Assembly (NCBI GenBank): GCA_002298785.1
Contig: DBMR01000004.1
Coordinates: forward strand, 1 to 59,528
Direction: 5' to 3'
DNA from: Verrucomicrobia subdivision 3 bacterium UBA693
Lineage (GTDB): Bacteria > Verrucomicrobiota > Verrucomicrobiia > Limisphaerales > UBA8199
Length of the DNA stretch: 59,528 nucleotides
Shown: positions 1 to 7,443 of the stretch, piece after piece
How the letters are laid out: every line of letters starts with the position of its first letter
Numbering within the stretch: position 1 is the stretch's first letter
Notes under the pieces: model-generated
Database searches by the model: none
Seen by the model: the letters and a program-made list of their open reading frames with translations, nothing else
What the model was told of the DNA's origin: nothing
Made by a program: the position numbers and the translations under genes

Positions 1-71
1 GAGGGTTTCCTGTTGGACTAAAGCCGCCCAGGTTTTAAGTACACTCATGCAAATAGGGGTGCGTTTTCCGT

Positions 72-428
72 TCATTGCTTGAGGCTCCCAGGGCTTGGAT
101 AACGGACCATGAAGGCAGAACAGAAAGCTGCCCCGATGCAGATTGCGATGCCCATCAAGCGTTGCCATTCTCCGGTGGTCAGCCCAATTGCTCCACCAAT
201 TAGCGAAGGTGCGGAGAAAGACAACGCGCCCCACCACCAGGCCTTTCGCCAAACCAGCGCCATGGTCCCACCAAAGATTGCGCCTAATACGGCCAAGAAA
301 CCAACCAAACCTGGACTAAAACTCGTGGCGCAAATACCGTATCCACCCATCGCAAGACCCATGGTAAAGCCAGCAACCAGCGCGACCACACATGGGCCCA
401 CACCGATGATGCTTCTCGTTGCGCTCAT
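72..428 (-). CDS. Small four-helix membrane protein, unknown function
   Basis: A 118-residue protein beginning MSATRSIIG. Four hydrophobic stretches, starting near VGPCVVALVAG, GFLAVLGAIFGG, ALSFSAPSLIGG and LMGIAICIGAAF, are glycine- and alanine-rich and long enough to cross the membrane. The rest is short loops, so it should be an integral inner-membrane protein. I chose the ATG at 428 because the longer reading to 515 adds a polar, arginine-rich stretch unlike a real N-terminus. No family is recognised. It is the last of four small genes on the same strand, with a 124-bp gap to the preceding zinc-finger gene, so co-transcription is possible but not shown. No ribosome binding site is visible. 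Confidence 0.55.
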   Translation of the reverse strand: MSATRSIIGVGPCVVALVAGFTMGLAMGGYGICATSFSPGLVGFLAVLGAIFGGTMALVWRKAWWWGALSFSAPSLIGGAIGLTTGEWQRLMGIAICIGAAFCSAFMVRYPSPGSLKQ

Positions 429-552
429 AGTACTGCGCCCGGTTTTGGCTCGGGCGCGATCGGGCTGCGAGTCAGAAATAACAACAAGGCGAAACCGGAG
501 TTGTCCTCCATCCAATTATTCGCCTTCAAGTGCTTCATATCCACCGTGCTCC

Positions 553-750
553 TTATTCTCGGTGATTCTGATCCGTTTGTTTTAGAGCCTCGATGGCAGT
601 AAGCAGGTTTGCAAGCGAAAAGCCACTCGGGTCGTTGACTCCCATTTTCTTGGCACATACCTCGCAGAAATCAACCGTCGACGAGCTTCCGTCCACCATC
701 TGCGAAATATGAACGGTCGCCTCCTTCACATTGCAAAATCTGCATTTCAT
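553..750 (-). CDS. Stand-alone McsA-like zinc-finger protein
   Basis: A 65-residue protein with two CxxC pairs (CRFC near the N-terminus and CEVC near residue 29). Between them lies the pattern EATVHISQMVDG, which matches the N-terminal zinc-finger block of McsA/YacH-type proteins and of UvrB/UvrC-motif proteins. In those proteins this finger precedes a UVR coiled coil that binds the arginine kinase McsB or UvrB. Here the protein stops about 30 residues after the second CxxC, so the UVR part is absent. Zinc binding is expected from the four cysteines; the partner is unknown. No mcsB or clpC is nearby. Confidence 0.65.
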   Translation of the reverse strand: MKCRFCNVKEATVHISQMVDGSSSTVDFCEVCAKKMGVNDPSGFSLANLLTAIEALKQTDQNHRE

Positions 751-795
751 GTCTGATTTCTGCCGCCGCGCCTGCGATCAGGCGAACGCCGAAAC

Positions 796-1266
796 TCAAC
801 GCCGCAACGGAGCCACACTCGGCGCAGTGACTTGTTCGCGCCTTTTCATTTCAATTTCTCCGAGCATGACGAAACTCTCTTTGAGCCGACCTTGGTCCGG
901 GGGCAAAGGCACATCTAAGCTCTCCGACCTCACGACGAAGGTCCTCTGGTACGGGGTATAACCGTCGATCGCGATATCCACGGCCGCTCTTGTTGCGTCC
1001 GCCCACCATGGGCCTCCAAGCCAAGTACAGAAGTGGTGCATGTCGAACGCAACTTTAAATTCCCAGCGGGGGTTCGTCTTCTTTTTGAATTCCTGCCCGT
1101 CCACCCAGATTGAAACACGGCTCTTTGCGATTGGTGCTCCAGTCGCAGCATCCGTAAGCCTCCCTTCAACGCCGTAGTGCGCAACCGTCTTTTTTGGCAC
1201 CGGGATACAGCCCACCGCTATCCCGCAGAGGACAATGACCACTAAAAGACAGGTGCTACGGCTCAT
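796..1266 (-). CDS. Putative lipoprotein with carboxypeptidase-regulatory-like fold
   Basis: A 156-residue protein with a lipoprotein signal: a short basic start (MSRST), a hydrophobic core, then the lipobox-like end GIAVGC with the presumed lipidated cysteine near residue 20. The mature part opens with VEGRLTDAATGAPIAKSRV, typical of the beta-sandwich carboxypeptidase-regulatory-like domain (G-x-V/L-x-D-x-x-T-G-x-P-I). This suggests a small membrane-anchored protein facing the periplasm. The ATG at 1266 is preferred over the upstream start because it places the lipobox normally. Function unknown. Confidence 0.6.
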   Translation of the reverse strand: MSRSTCLLVVIVLCGIAVGCIPVPKKTVAHYGVEGRLTDAATGAPIAKSRVSIWVDGQEFKKKTNPRWEFKVAFDMHHFCTWLGGPWWADATRAAVDIAIDGYTPYQRTFVVRSESLDVPLPPDQGRLKESFVMLGEIEMKRREQVTAPSVAPLRR

Positions 1267-1349
1267 TGCGCGAAAGAAAAAGTGATCGCCCGCGACCAAG
1301 AACGCAAAGCCGGAAACCTGGTCGCACTCGCCGTCTGCTTCACGGAGTG

Positions 1350-1745
1350 TCAGGTCGACCGGCCTTTGAGCAGCTCCGGTAAATCGATTGGTTCAACCCG
1401 ATTAATGGACAATCGCTCGCCCGCCGCCCCCCGATGCGCAGGAAGACACAAAGCAAGATATTGGGTGAGGAATTCCCGACTCTGTCTCTCCCAACCCGAA
1501 TGCCATCCGTGATTGCCATAGGAGTACACATAGCGCCCCTCGAATTGTCGGACACCCACATACGCACCTGGATCTGACGGTGAGGGGTAATACGGATCAT
1601 AAAATCCCAGGACGCGATCCGCCGATAAACCTGCGATGACGCGCTCGGCCAAATCGCCAGGGACGGTATGGTCGACAATGTAGCGGCACAAGCATGGCGA
1701 GGCTTCACGCGTTAAACCTGCCACGTCGTCAAGGTATTCGCCCAT
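1350..1745 (-). CDS. Hypothetical protein
   Basis: A 131-residue soluble protein starting MGEYLDDVAG; an in-frame GTG nine bases upstream is the alternative start. It has no signal peptide or membrane segment. The stretch GFYDPYYPSPSDPGAYVG is rich in Tyr, Pro and Asp, and a central YSYGNHGWHSGWERQ segment is aromatic. I do not recognise a family. It is first in the run of small minus-strand genes at the left edge, 83 bp ahead of the lipoprotein gene. Confidence 0.45.
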   Translation of the reverse strand: MGEYLDDVAGLTREASPCLCRYIVDHTVPGDLAERVIAGLSADRVLGFYDPYYPSPSDPGAYVGVRQFEGRYVYSYGNHGWHSGWERQSREFLTQYLALCLPAHRGAAGERLSINRVEPIDLPELLKGRST

Positions 1746-1836
1746 ACAGATCACGACTTACGAAACGGCCAGTGACCGGAGTCAGCCGCCCTAGCATACT
1801 CTTCAGCTTTTGCAATGAGTTCTTCCCATGTCAAGC

Positions 1837-1865
1837 TTGACCTTTAGGCGCAGGGTCCCTTTAAT
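1837..1865 (+). promoter_or_regulatory. Sigma-70-type promoter for the Tat oxidoreductase gene
   Basis: TTGACC at 1837-1842 and TTTAAT at 1860-1865, separated by 17 bp, match the housekeeping consensus at five of six positions each. They lie 36 bp upstream of the ATG at 1902. No start mapping is available, so this is a sequence-based prediction. Confidence 0.55.
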
Positions 1866-1901
1866 GCGTCGACAGTATATGCGCCGCAACACTTCTCGCT
1901 T

Positions 1902-3227
1902 ATGAAATCAAATCGCACTTTTTCCCGCCGCAACTTTCTCGCCGCCACGCTGGTGGCCGGAGCCGCTCCGCTGGTGCTGCCCTCCCGGATCTGGGCCGCC
2001 GACACACCCGCCAATGCAAAGATCAACCTGGGCTTTGTCGGGATGGGCACTCAGAATCGCGGATTGCTGAACGGCTTTATTGGTCGGGAGGAAGTGCGCG
2101 TGCTGGCGGTTTGTGACGTCGATAAGACCCGTCGTGAGGCCGCCAAACAGACGGTTGATACCTATTACCAAAACCACAAGAAAATCGCGGCTCCCCCGCC
2201 CTGCGTGGCCTATGGCGATTTTCGCGAATTGGTCGCGCGAAAAGACCTGGATGGCGTAGTCATCGCCACGCCCGATCATTGGCACTCCATTATTGCCATC
2301 GCGGCGCTGGAAGAGGGGAAGCATGTCTATTGCGAAAAGCCGATGGCTCACAGCATCGCCGAGGCGCGCGCCATGGTGAAGGCCGTGCGCAAAAACAAAC
2401 GCATCCTGCAGGTCGGCAGCATGCAGCGATCCTCGCGGGAATTCCGGGCTTCCGCCGAGTTGGTGCGCAACGGCTGCCTGGGCAAAATCTCCAAAGTCGA
2501 GGTGGCCGTCGGCGGACCGGCCGTTCCCTGCAACCTGCCCGAAGAAGCGGCTGAACCGGGGTTGGACTGGAATTTCTGGCTCGGACCCGCTCCGCTGCGC
2601 CCCTATAATTCCGCGTTGAGCCCGCGCGGGGTTCACAAGCATTTTCCGGATTGGCGTAATTATCGGGAATACGGCGGCGGCGGGGTTACCGACTGGGGTG
2701 CGCACCATTTTGACATCGCCCAGTGGGGCATGGGTTACGACGACAGCGGTCCCATCGAGATTCGACCGCCGAACAAGCCAAACGCCCAGAGCGGCGTGGT
2801 ACTTCTCTACTCGAACGGCGTGGAAGTGCATCACGTCAGCGGTAACGGCATCACTTTCTTTGGCGAAAAGGGCAAGCTTTACGTGAATCGTGGCAAATTC
2901 CAGCTCTGGATCGGGGAGCAGCAAAAAGCCGAGGACATCAGCTACTGCGAGCCCATCCTGAAGGAGCTGTTGCCGGCAAATGCCGTCCGGCTCTACAACA
3001 GTCCACATCACCTGGCCGATTGGCTGGGGTGCATGCGTTCGCGCAAATTGCCCATTTGCGACGTCGAGATCGGCGCCCGCACGGTGAGCGTTTGCGAGCT
3101 CGTGAACCTGGCCTATTACCACGGCCAGAAGTTAAAATGGGATCCGGCCAAGGAAGTGTTCATCGACGGGACGGGCGATGCGAGCTGGCTGCATCCGATT
3201 GTTCGTCCGCCGTGGAAAGCGGTGTGA
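1902..3227 (+). CDS. Tat-exported Gfo/Idh/MocA family oxidoreductase
   Basis: A 441-residue NAD(P)-dependent oxidoreductase. Residues 1-33 are a twin-arginine signal (SRRNFLAAT followed by a hydrophobic run and an AWA-like cleavage region), so it should act folded in the periplasm. The Rossmann domain follows, with INLGFVGMGTQNRG as the dinucleotide loop and the family CEKPMAHS motif near residue 150, then a C-terminal alpha/beta domain with HKHFPDWR and GAHHFDIAQWGM segments. Family members oxidise or reduce sugars, inositols and glycosides; the substrate cannot be read from sequence. A good promoter lies just upstream and the gene appears monocistronic. Confidence 0.9.
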   Translation: MKSNRTFSRRNFLAATLVAGAAPLVLPSRIWAADTPANAKINLGFVGMGTQNRGLLNGFIGREEVRVLAVCDVDKTRREAAKQTVDTYYQNHKKIAAPPPCVAYGDFRELVARKDLDGVVIATPDHWHSIIAIAALEEGKHVYCEKPMAHSIAEARAMVKAVRKNKRILQVGSMQRSSREFRASAELVRNGCLGKISKVEVAVGGPAVPCNLPEEAAEPGLDWNFWLGPAPLRPYNSALSPRGVHKHFPDWRNYREYGGGGVTDWGAHHFDIAQWGMGYDDSGPIEIRPPNKPNAQSGVVLLYSNGVEVHHVSGNGITFFGEKGKLYVNRGKFQLWIGEQQKAEDISYCEPILKELLPANAVRLYNSPHHLADWLGCMRSRKLPICDVEIGARTVSVCELVNLAYYHGQKLKWDPAKEVFIDGTGDASWLHPIVRPPWKAV

Positions 3228-3243
3228 AATATTTGAAATGTGT

Positions 3244-3272
3244 TTGACGTCTTAGGCAAGTCCCATTATTTT
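3244..3272 (+). promoter_or_regulatory. Possible promoter for the PEP-CTERM gene
   Basis: TTGACG at 3244-3249 and TATTTT at 3267-3272 with 17-bp spacing. The ATG is only 10 bp beyond the -10 box, so a transcript from here would be almost leaderless. That is consistent with the general lack of Shine-Dalgarno sites in this window, but it may be chance. Confidence 0.35.
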
Positions 3273-3282
3273 CATAACTAAT

Positions 3283-4002
3283 ATGAACTCAGCTCGTTGT
3301 GCACTAACTCTAGTCACGCCTTGCTTCTTACTGCTGGGAAATCTTCCGACGTCCGCTCAAAGTGTGGTGGTCGTTCCACCGGAACGCACTTCTTCACTGG
3401 CCAATAATGAGGATGACGCGCCGTTGGGAAATGTGGATCAGCACTTTCAGCAGATCTATTCGAGCAGCCTCTTAACGGGGATTAACGTGGGAGATCAGAT
3501 CACCGGGTTGGGCTTCCGGGTTACCGCCGGCCAAACCGACGTGCCCACGCAAGTCGTGCCAAATTACCGGATCTGGCTGGGCCAATCCGCAGTGGCCCCC
3601 AGTGCCATGAGCCTGACCTTCGCGGACAATCGGGGAGCTGGTTTCACGCAAGTACGCTCGGGCGCACTTAACATCACGCCCGGCCTGTTCGTCGGTGGTC
3701 CGGGGGTTAACCCCATCGGCATGATCGACTTCTCCACCCCGTTCACTTACACGGGGGGCAATTTGTTGATTGAAATCTCCTACGATACGTTCCCTGCCGG
3801 CGGTCGCAATGCTGAGTCGGAATCGCCCTACAACCAAAGCCTCGCAGCCGCGGCGTTTGGCAACGGCGCGAACTCCACGACGGCTTTCGCCGTCTATGAT
3901 GAGGCGTTGGTGATCGGTTTGCGAGTGGTGCCAGCCCCCGAACCCAGCATGGCGCTGCCGTTGTTAGGCGGATTGGCATACCTCATCTATCGCCGCAAAT
4001 AA
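3283..4002 (+). CDS. PEP-CTERM sorting-domain protein
   Basis: A 239-residue secreted protein. A Sec signal peptide covers about residues 1-26 (ending near PTSAQS). The body is beta-rich and low in cysteine, like other extracellular matrix proteins of this class. The C-terminus has the PEP-CTERM layout: PAPEPS, a hydrophobic segment MALPLLGGLAYLIY, and a basic RRK end. In known systems this tail is recognised by an exosortase, which removes it and leaves the protein in the exopolysaccharide. No exosortase gene lies in the window, so the enzyme must be elsewhere. The body domain is not recognised. Confidence 0.85.
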   Translation: MNSARCALTLVTPCFLLLGNLPTSAQSVVVVPPERTSSLANNEDDAPLGNVDQHFQQIYSSSLLTGINVGDQITGLGFRVTAGQTDVPTQVVPNYRIWLGQSAVAPSAMSLTFADNRGAGFTQVRSGALNITPGLFVGGPGVNPIGMIDFSTPFTYTGGNLLIEISYDTFPAGGRNAESESPYNQSLAAAAFGNGANSTTAFAVYDEALVIGLRVVPAPEPSMALPLLGGLAYLIYRRK

Positions 4003-4044
4003 GCGTAGCCGCCGCTCGCCATTCCCAGTCAGAAAAGCTTTGCC

Positions 4045-4070
4045 ACGCCGGGGATTCAATTCCCCGGCGT
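4045..4070. terminator. Bidirectional terminator hairpin between convergent genes
   Basis: A perfect 10-bp inverted repeat (ACGCCGGGGA / TCCCCGGCGT) with a 6-nt loop lies between the PEP-CTERM gene and the convergent AMMECR1 gene. It overlaps the last codons and stop of the AMMECR1 gene (stop at 4056-4058). There are only short T-runs on either side, so efficiency is uncertain. Confidence 0.6.
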
Positions 4071-4670
4071 TACTGTTTCCTCAAAATCCTGGGTTTGGTA
4101 AACCGAGACCACGGCTTCAGGAGCCTCCCAACCGTTACGATTCAAACCGGCCTTCAGACTGAGCAACTGCATGAATTCCACCTTTGAGGCCATCCGCTCC
4201 CAAACCTTCGGCAGAAAAGTCGCCATTCGAAACCCGAGTGACAACACCACCCCATCCACGCCCGGTCGCAATTTCTCCAACAAATCCTGCGGACCGGCGT
4301 AATCCAGTTTCCTGGGATCACTTAGCACACTCAGGTGTAAGTGGACTAGTGGCAGTTCACTAGCGCTGATTGGAGAAAACCTGGAATCCTTGGTAGCCGC
4401 GCCCGTCGCCGCGTCAATGACCGATTCGTACAACGGTTTATGGCTGAGCACTTGTCCGACGCACCCACGCAGTTCATCGTTCCGGGTCACGGTTACGAAT
4501 GCGGCACCCGGCCTGCGCAACTCTGCCGGTATGGAATCGGGTGCTGGTCGCGGCATTCTCTGACCCTGAACCGCATACTCAGCAGCCTGGCGCGCCAGGC
4601 GCAGAAGGAAAGATTTCGGTTCGGCAGATAATGCTGGGGCGATCTGTTTGCTCAAATCATCATTTCCCAT
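4056..4670 (-). CDS. AMMECR1-family protein (AmmeMemoRadiSam system protein A)
   Basis: A 204-residue protein matching the AMMECR1 domain along most of its length. The hallmark ELRGCVGQVLSHKPLYESV, with the invariant R-G-C-x-G motif, is present, followed by DSRFSPISASELPLVHLHLSVLS-type sequence cut here for length, GVDGVVLSLGFRMATFLP and a WEAPEAVVSVY end. The family function is not established. In many prokaryotes it is encoded with a MEMO-like protein and a radical SAM protein; neither is next to it here. I chose the ATG at 4670 because the extra 13 residues of the longer reading are not family-like. It converges with the PEP-CTERM gene. Confidence 0.85.
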   Translation of the reverse strand: MGNDDLSKQIAPALSAEPKSFLLRLARQAAEYAVQGQRMPRPAPDSIPAELRRPGAAFVTVTRNDELRGCVGQVLSHKPLYESVIDAATGAATKDSRFSPISASELPLVHLHLSVLSDPRKLDYAGPQDLLEKLRPGVDGVVLSLGFRMATFLPKVWERMASKVEFMQLLSLKAGLNRNGWEAPEAVVSVYQTQDFEETVTPGN

Positions 4671-4774
4671 ACTGCCATGGTAGCCACGATGTTCCACCCA
4701 TAGAATCATACCCCAGGTTTACCGCTTTGGCACCTGATGATTCCTGGATTGATCGACTTAACCACGGTTAACAC

Positions 4775-4802
4775 TTGGCTTTCGCCTCAAATTCCGTATA
4801 AA
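4775..4802 (+). promoter_or_regulatory. Probable promoter for lysC
   Basis: TTGGCT at 4775-4780 and TATAAA at 4797-4802 with 16-bp spacing, 20 bp ahead of the lysC ATG. The -10 box is close to consensus and the -35 box is weaker. I saw no lysine riboswitch-like structure in the short leader. Confidence 0.5.
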
Positions 4803-4822
4803 TCTCGCCGCTAATTGATTTT

Positions 4823-6040
4823 ATGGCATTAATCGTTCAGAAATTCGGTGGGACATCGGTCGGCAATCCCGAACGCATCAAAAATGTCGCCAAACGAGTG
4901 GCTGGTTACCGGGCGAAAGGTGACAAAGTTGTGGTCGTCGTCTCCGCTATGAGCGGAGTGACCGATAACTTGATCAAAATGGCCAAGGAAATCATGCCGC
5001 TTCCTAATGAGCGGGAAATGGACGTCCTGCTGGCCACTGGTGAACAAACCACGATAGCCCTGACCGCCATCGCGTTGCACGCGTTGGGTGTCCCCGCCGT
5101 CTCTCTGACGGGAGCTCAAGCCGGCATCGTCACCGACGGCGTGCATACCAAAGCCAAGATCCAGAATATCACGCCCCGGAAGATCCATGAGTTACTCGAC
5201 GCGGGCCAGGTGGTCATCGTCGCCGGATTCCAAGGGCAGACCATCGAAGGCCAGGTCACGACGCTGGGCCGTGGTGGCTCCGATCTTACGGCGATCGCCT
5301 TGGCGGCGGCGTTGAAAGCGGATTTGTGCCAGATCTACACCGACGTTGACGGAGTCTACACCGCCGACCCGCGGATCGTGCCGACGGCCCGCAAACTCGA
5401 CGAAATCTCCTACGACGAGATGCTCGAGTTGGCGAGCCTCGGCGCAAAGGTCATGCAATCCCGTTCGGTGGAATTTGCGAAGAAGTTCGGAGTCATCTTC
5501 GAAGTTCGCTCGAGTTTAAACGATAACCCAGGAACCATTGTGAAAGAGGAAACCAAGAGTATGGAAGGGATCGTCCTGCGCGGCGTGTCCCTGGACAAGA
5601 ACCAGGCCAAAATCACCCTCGTGGCCGTTCCGGACAAGCCCGGCGTTGCCGCCCGCATCTTCAAGGCGATCGGCGATGCGAACGTGAACGTGGACATGAT
5701 CGTGCAGAACATCAGCCACGGCAGCGGAACGCCCGCCACCGATATCTCCTTTACGGTGGACAAGCCGGATTTGCTCAAGGCCCAGAAAGTCATCGAAGCG
5801 CTGCGGCAGGAAGTCGGCTTTGGCAAGGTCATCTCCAGCGAGAATATCGGCAAGCTGTCTATCGTGGGTGTCGGCATGAAGAGCCACACCGGCGTCGCCG
5901 GCAAGATGTTTGAAAACCTCGCCCGCGAGGGGGTCAATATCGATATGATTTCCACGAGCGAAATCAAGATCTCGGTGGTCGTCGACCTGGCCAAAGGCGA
6001 GCAAGCGATGAAGGCGGTGCACGCCGCTTTCCTGGGGTAG
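4823..6040 (+). CDS. lysC: Aspartate kinase
   Basis: A 405-residue aspartokinase, the first step from aspartate to lysine, threonine, methionine and diaminopimelate (ATP + L-aspartate gives 4-phospho-L-aspartate). The kinase domain (about 1-245) starts with the KFGGTSVG motif and has ATGEQTT and GRGGSDLTA signatures. Two ACT domains occupy about 265-405 (ITLVAVPDKPGVAARIF and LSIVGVGMKSHTGVAG) and should carry feedback control. Length and layout match the monofunctional class in which an internal start gives a separate beta subunit; Met247 sits at that place, preceded by AGAGGA. It appears monocistronic with its own promoter. Confidence 0.95.
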   Translation: MALIVQKFGGTSVGNPERIKNVAKRVAGYRAKGDKVVVVVSAMSGVTDNLIKMAKEIMPLPNEREMDVLLATGEQTTIALTAIALHALGVPAVSLTGAQAGIVTDGVHTKAKIQNITPRKIHELLDAGQVVIVAGFQGQTIEGQVTTLGRGGSDLTAIALAAALKADLCQIYTDVDGVYTADPRIVPTARKLDEISYDEMLELASLGAKVMQSRSVEFAKKFGVIFEVRSSLNDNPGTIVKEETKSMEGIVLRGVSLDKNQAKITLVAVPDKPGVAARIFKAIGDANVNVDMIVQNISHGSGTPATDISFTVDKPDLLKAQKVIEALRQEVGFGKVISSENIGKLSIVGVGMKSHTGVAGKMFENLAREGVNIDMISTSEIKISVVVDLAKGEQAMKAVHAAFLG

Positions 6041-6159
6041 CCCGCACTAATTCCGCGTGCCTTGACCAAGGAAGCATTGCAGAGCTAAAGCAGGCTCTAG
6101 CGTTTGGGAGATTCGCAGGCGGTCAGGCGCGCGGTTAAAAACCAGAATCGCGCGTCATC

Positions 6160-7272
6160 ATGCCCCGGCTGAGAACACTCCGTGGAGTCCTGTTACTCGG
6201 GATTACGGTTTTGGTTTTCTGCTATGGCGCGTCGGTTATGGGGGCCACGAATTTCATGCCCGTGCTTGGCCCGAACGGCGCCGGCATTTCCGATCTCGTG
6301 CTGATTTACCAGGGCGGTACCCATCGACCGGCATGGGAACCGGAGGAATTAGCCCCTTATGCCAGTTGGACAAACGTCTCCACGGCCAAGGAAGAATGGC
6401 TTTTCGACGGCTTCCTGTTCATCGAGTTCAAGGATAATCGGGGACGCGAGTATGCCAAAGGCTATGGACAAAAGTCCGCGCGCCAGCAGGACTGGGCTTG
6501 GCTGCTGGAACGTAATTGCGAGACCAACCGCGGCATAGCCGCGCTCAATCAAGTCACTATCGAAACCGCGAAACGGCTGGGACCACCCGCTCGTCCGCGC
6601 CAGGTAATTCTCACCCTGCCAGAACCGATCGCCGGCCAAAAAGACTGGGGAACGCTCAACGGCCACCCCTTGGATTTCGACCGTTCCGAGGACCGCATCG
6701 CCGCTTGCGAGTGGCACATCAATACCGCGCTGGAATACTGGCGCAAACTCTCGCCGCAACACCTGAAGCTGGCCGGATTTTACTGGGTCGCAGAACATTC
6801 CACCGGCGCCACCAGCATCCTTCCCGAGGTGGCTCGAAAAATTCACGATCGCGGCCTGCGCTTTTTCTGGATTCCCTACTGGAGAGCCGCCGGAGCCCAA
6901 TCATGGCGAACCGCGGGATTTGATGTCGCTTACCAGCAGCCGAACCACTTCTTCCACGCCGAAGTTCCCGACTCGCGATTAGCGGAAGCGTGCGCGTTTG
7001 CCCGCACCAACGGCATGGGGCTGGAAATGGAATTTGATTCCCGAGCGATTACCTCAGCGGAGGTATTTCGCCCGCGACTCGCAGCGTACCTGCGGGCGTT
7101 CGAACAGGCTGACGCAGCGCGTACTGCTGCGGTAGCCTGGTATGAAGGTGGTGGTGCGCTGCTGAGCTTCTCTCGCTCGACCGATCCGGCAATTCGGCAG
7201 TTATATGCCGATGTTGCAGGCTGGGTTGCAAATCGCCAACACGCAGTCGACAAGGCACTTCTGACTCGCTGA
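6160..7272 (+). CDS. DUF4855-domain secreted protein
   Basis: A 370-residue protein with an N-terminal signal peptide (about residues 1-29, ending near VMGAT). The remainder matches the DUF4855 family closely: DLVLIYQGGTHRPAW, EWLFDGFLFIEFKD, GQKDWGTLNG, HLKLAGFYWVAE, RFFWIPYW and GMGLEMEFDSRA occur in the family order. The sequence resembles a (beta/alpha)8 barrel of the glycoside-hydrolase type, and carbohydrate action is a reasonable guess, but no activity is established to my knowledge. It lies 119 bp downstream of lysC with no strong promoter seen in the gap; a TTGACC at about 6063 has only a poor -10 partner. Confidence 0.85.
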   Translation: MPRLRTLRGVLLLGITVLVFCYGASVMGATNFMPVLGPNGAGISDLVLIYQGGTHRPAWEPEELAPYASWTNVSTAKEEWLFDGFLFIEFKDNRGREYAKGYGQKSARQQDWAWLLERNCETNRGIAALNQVTIETAKRLGPPARPRQVILTLPEPIAGQKDWGTLNGHPLDFDRSEDRIAACEWHINTALEYWRKLSPQHLKLAGFYWVAEHSTGATSILPEVARKIHDRGLRFFWIPYWRAAGAQSWRTAGFDVAYQQPNHFFHAEVPDSRLAEACAFARTNGMGLEMEFDSRAITSAEVFRPRLAAYLRAFEQADAARTAAVAWYEGGGALLSFSRSTDPAIRQLYADVAGWVANRQHAVDKALLTR

Positions 7273-7443
7273 CCACCCGTCAGGGCTGCTTCTGAAACCT
7301 CCCCTCCCCGGCCTGGACCTCGGGTCTGCATAATTATGTCTAGACTACGCAGGCTCTTGTATTAGGATCATCCGCGTCGTTAGTCATTCGCTTCCGGCCG
7401 AATGGGCTACGAAAGAGAAATCAGAAACTGGTACCCACGACGC

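Noticed and set aside
72..1754. Integron cassette array of small genes
   Set aside because: The four genes are small and co-directional, but I find no paired GTTRRRY/RYYYAAC sites between them and no integrase; the gap hairpins (for example at 769-784) are simple short stems.
1908..3122. 404-codon frame antisense to the Tat oxidoreductase
   Set aside because: The sense strand encodes a clear Gfo/Idh protein with all motifs; the antisense product has no recognisable domain.
6063..6092. Promoter upstream of the DUF4855 gene
   Set aside because: TTGACC is present but the -10 match (TAAAGC at 18-bp spacing) is too poor to list.
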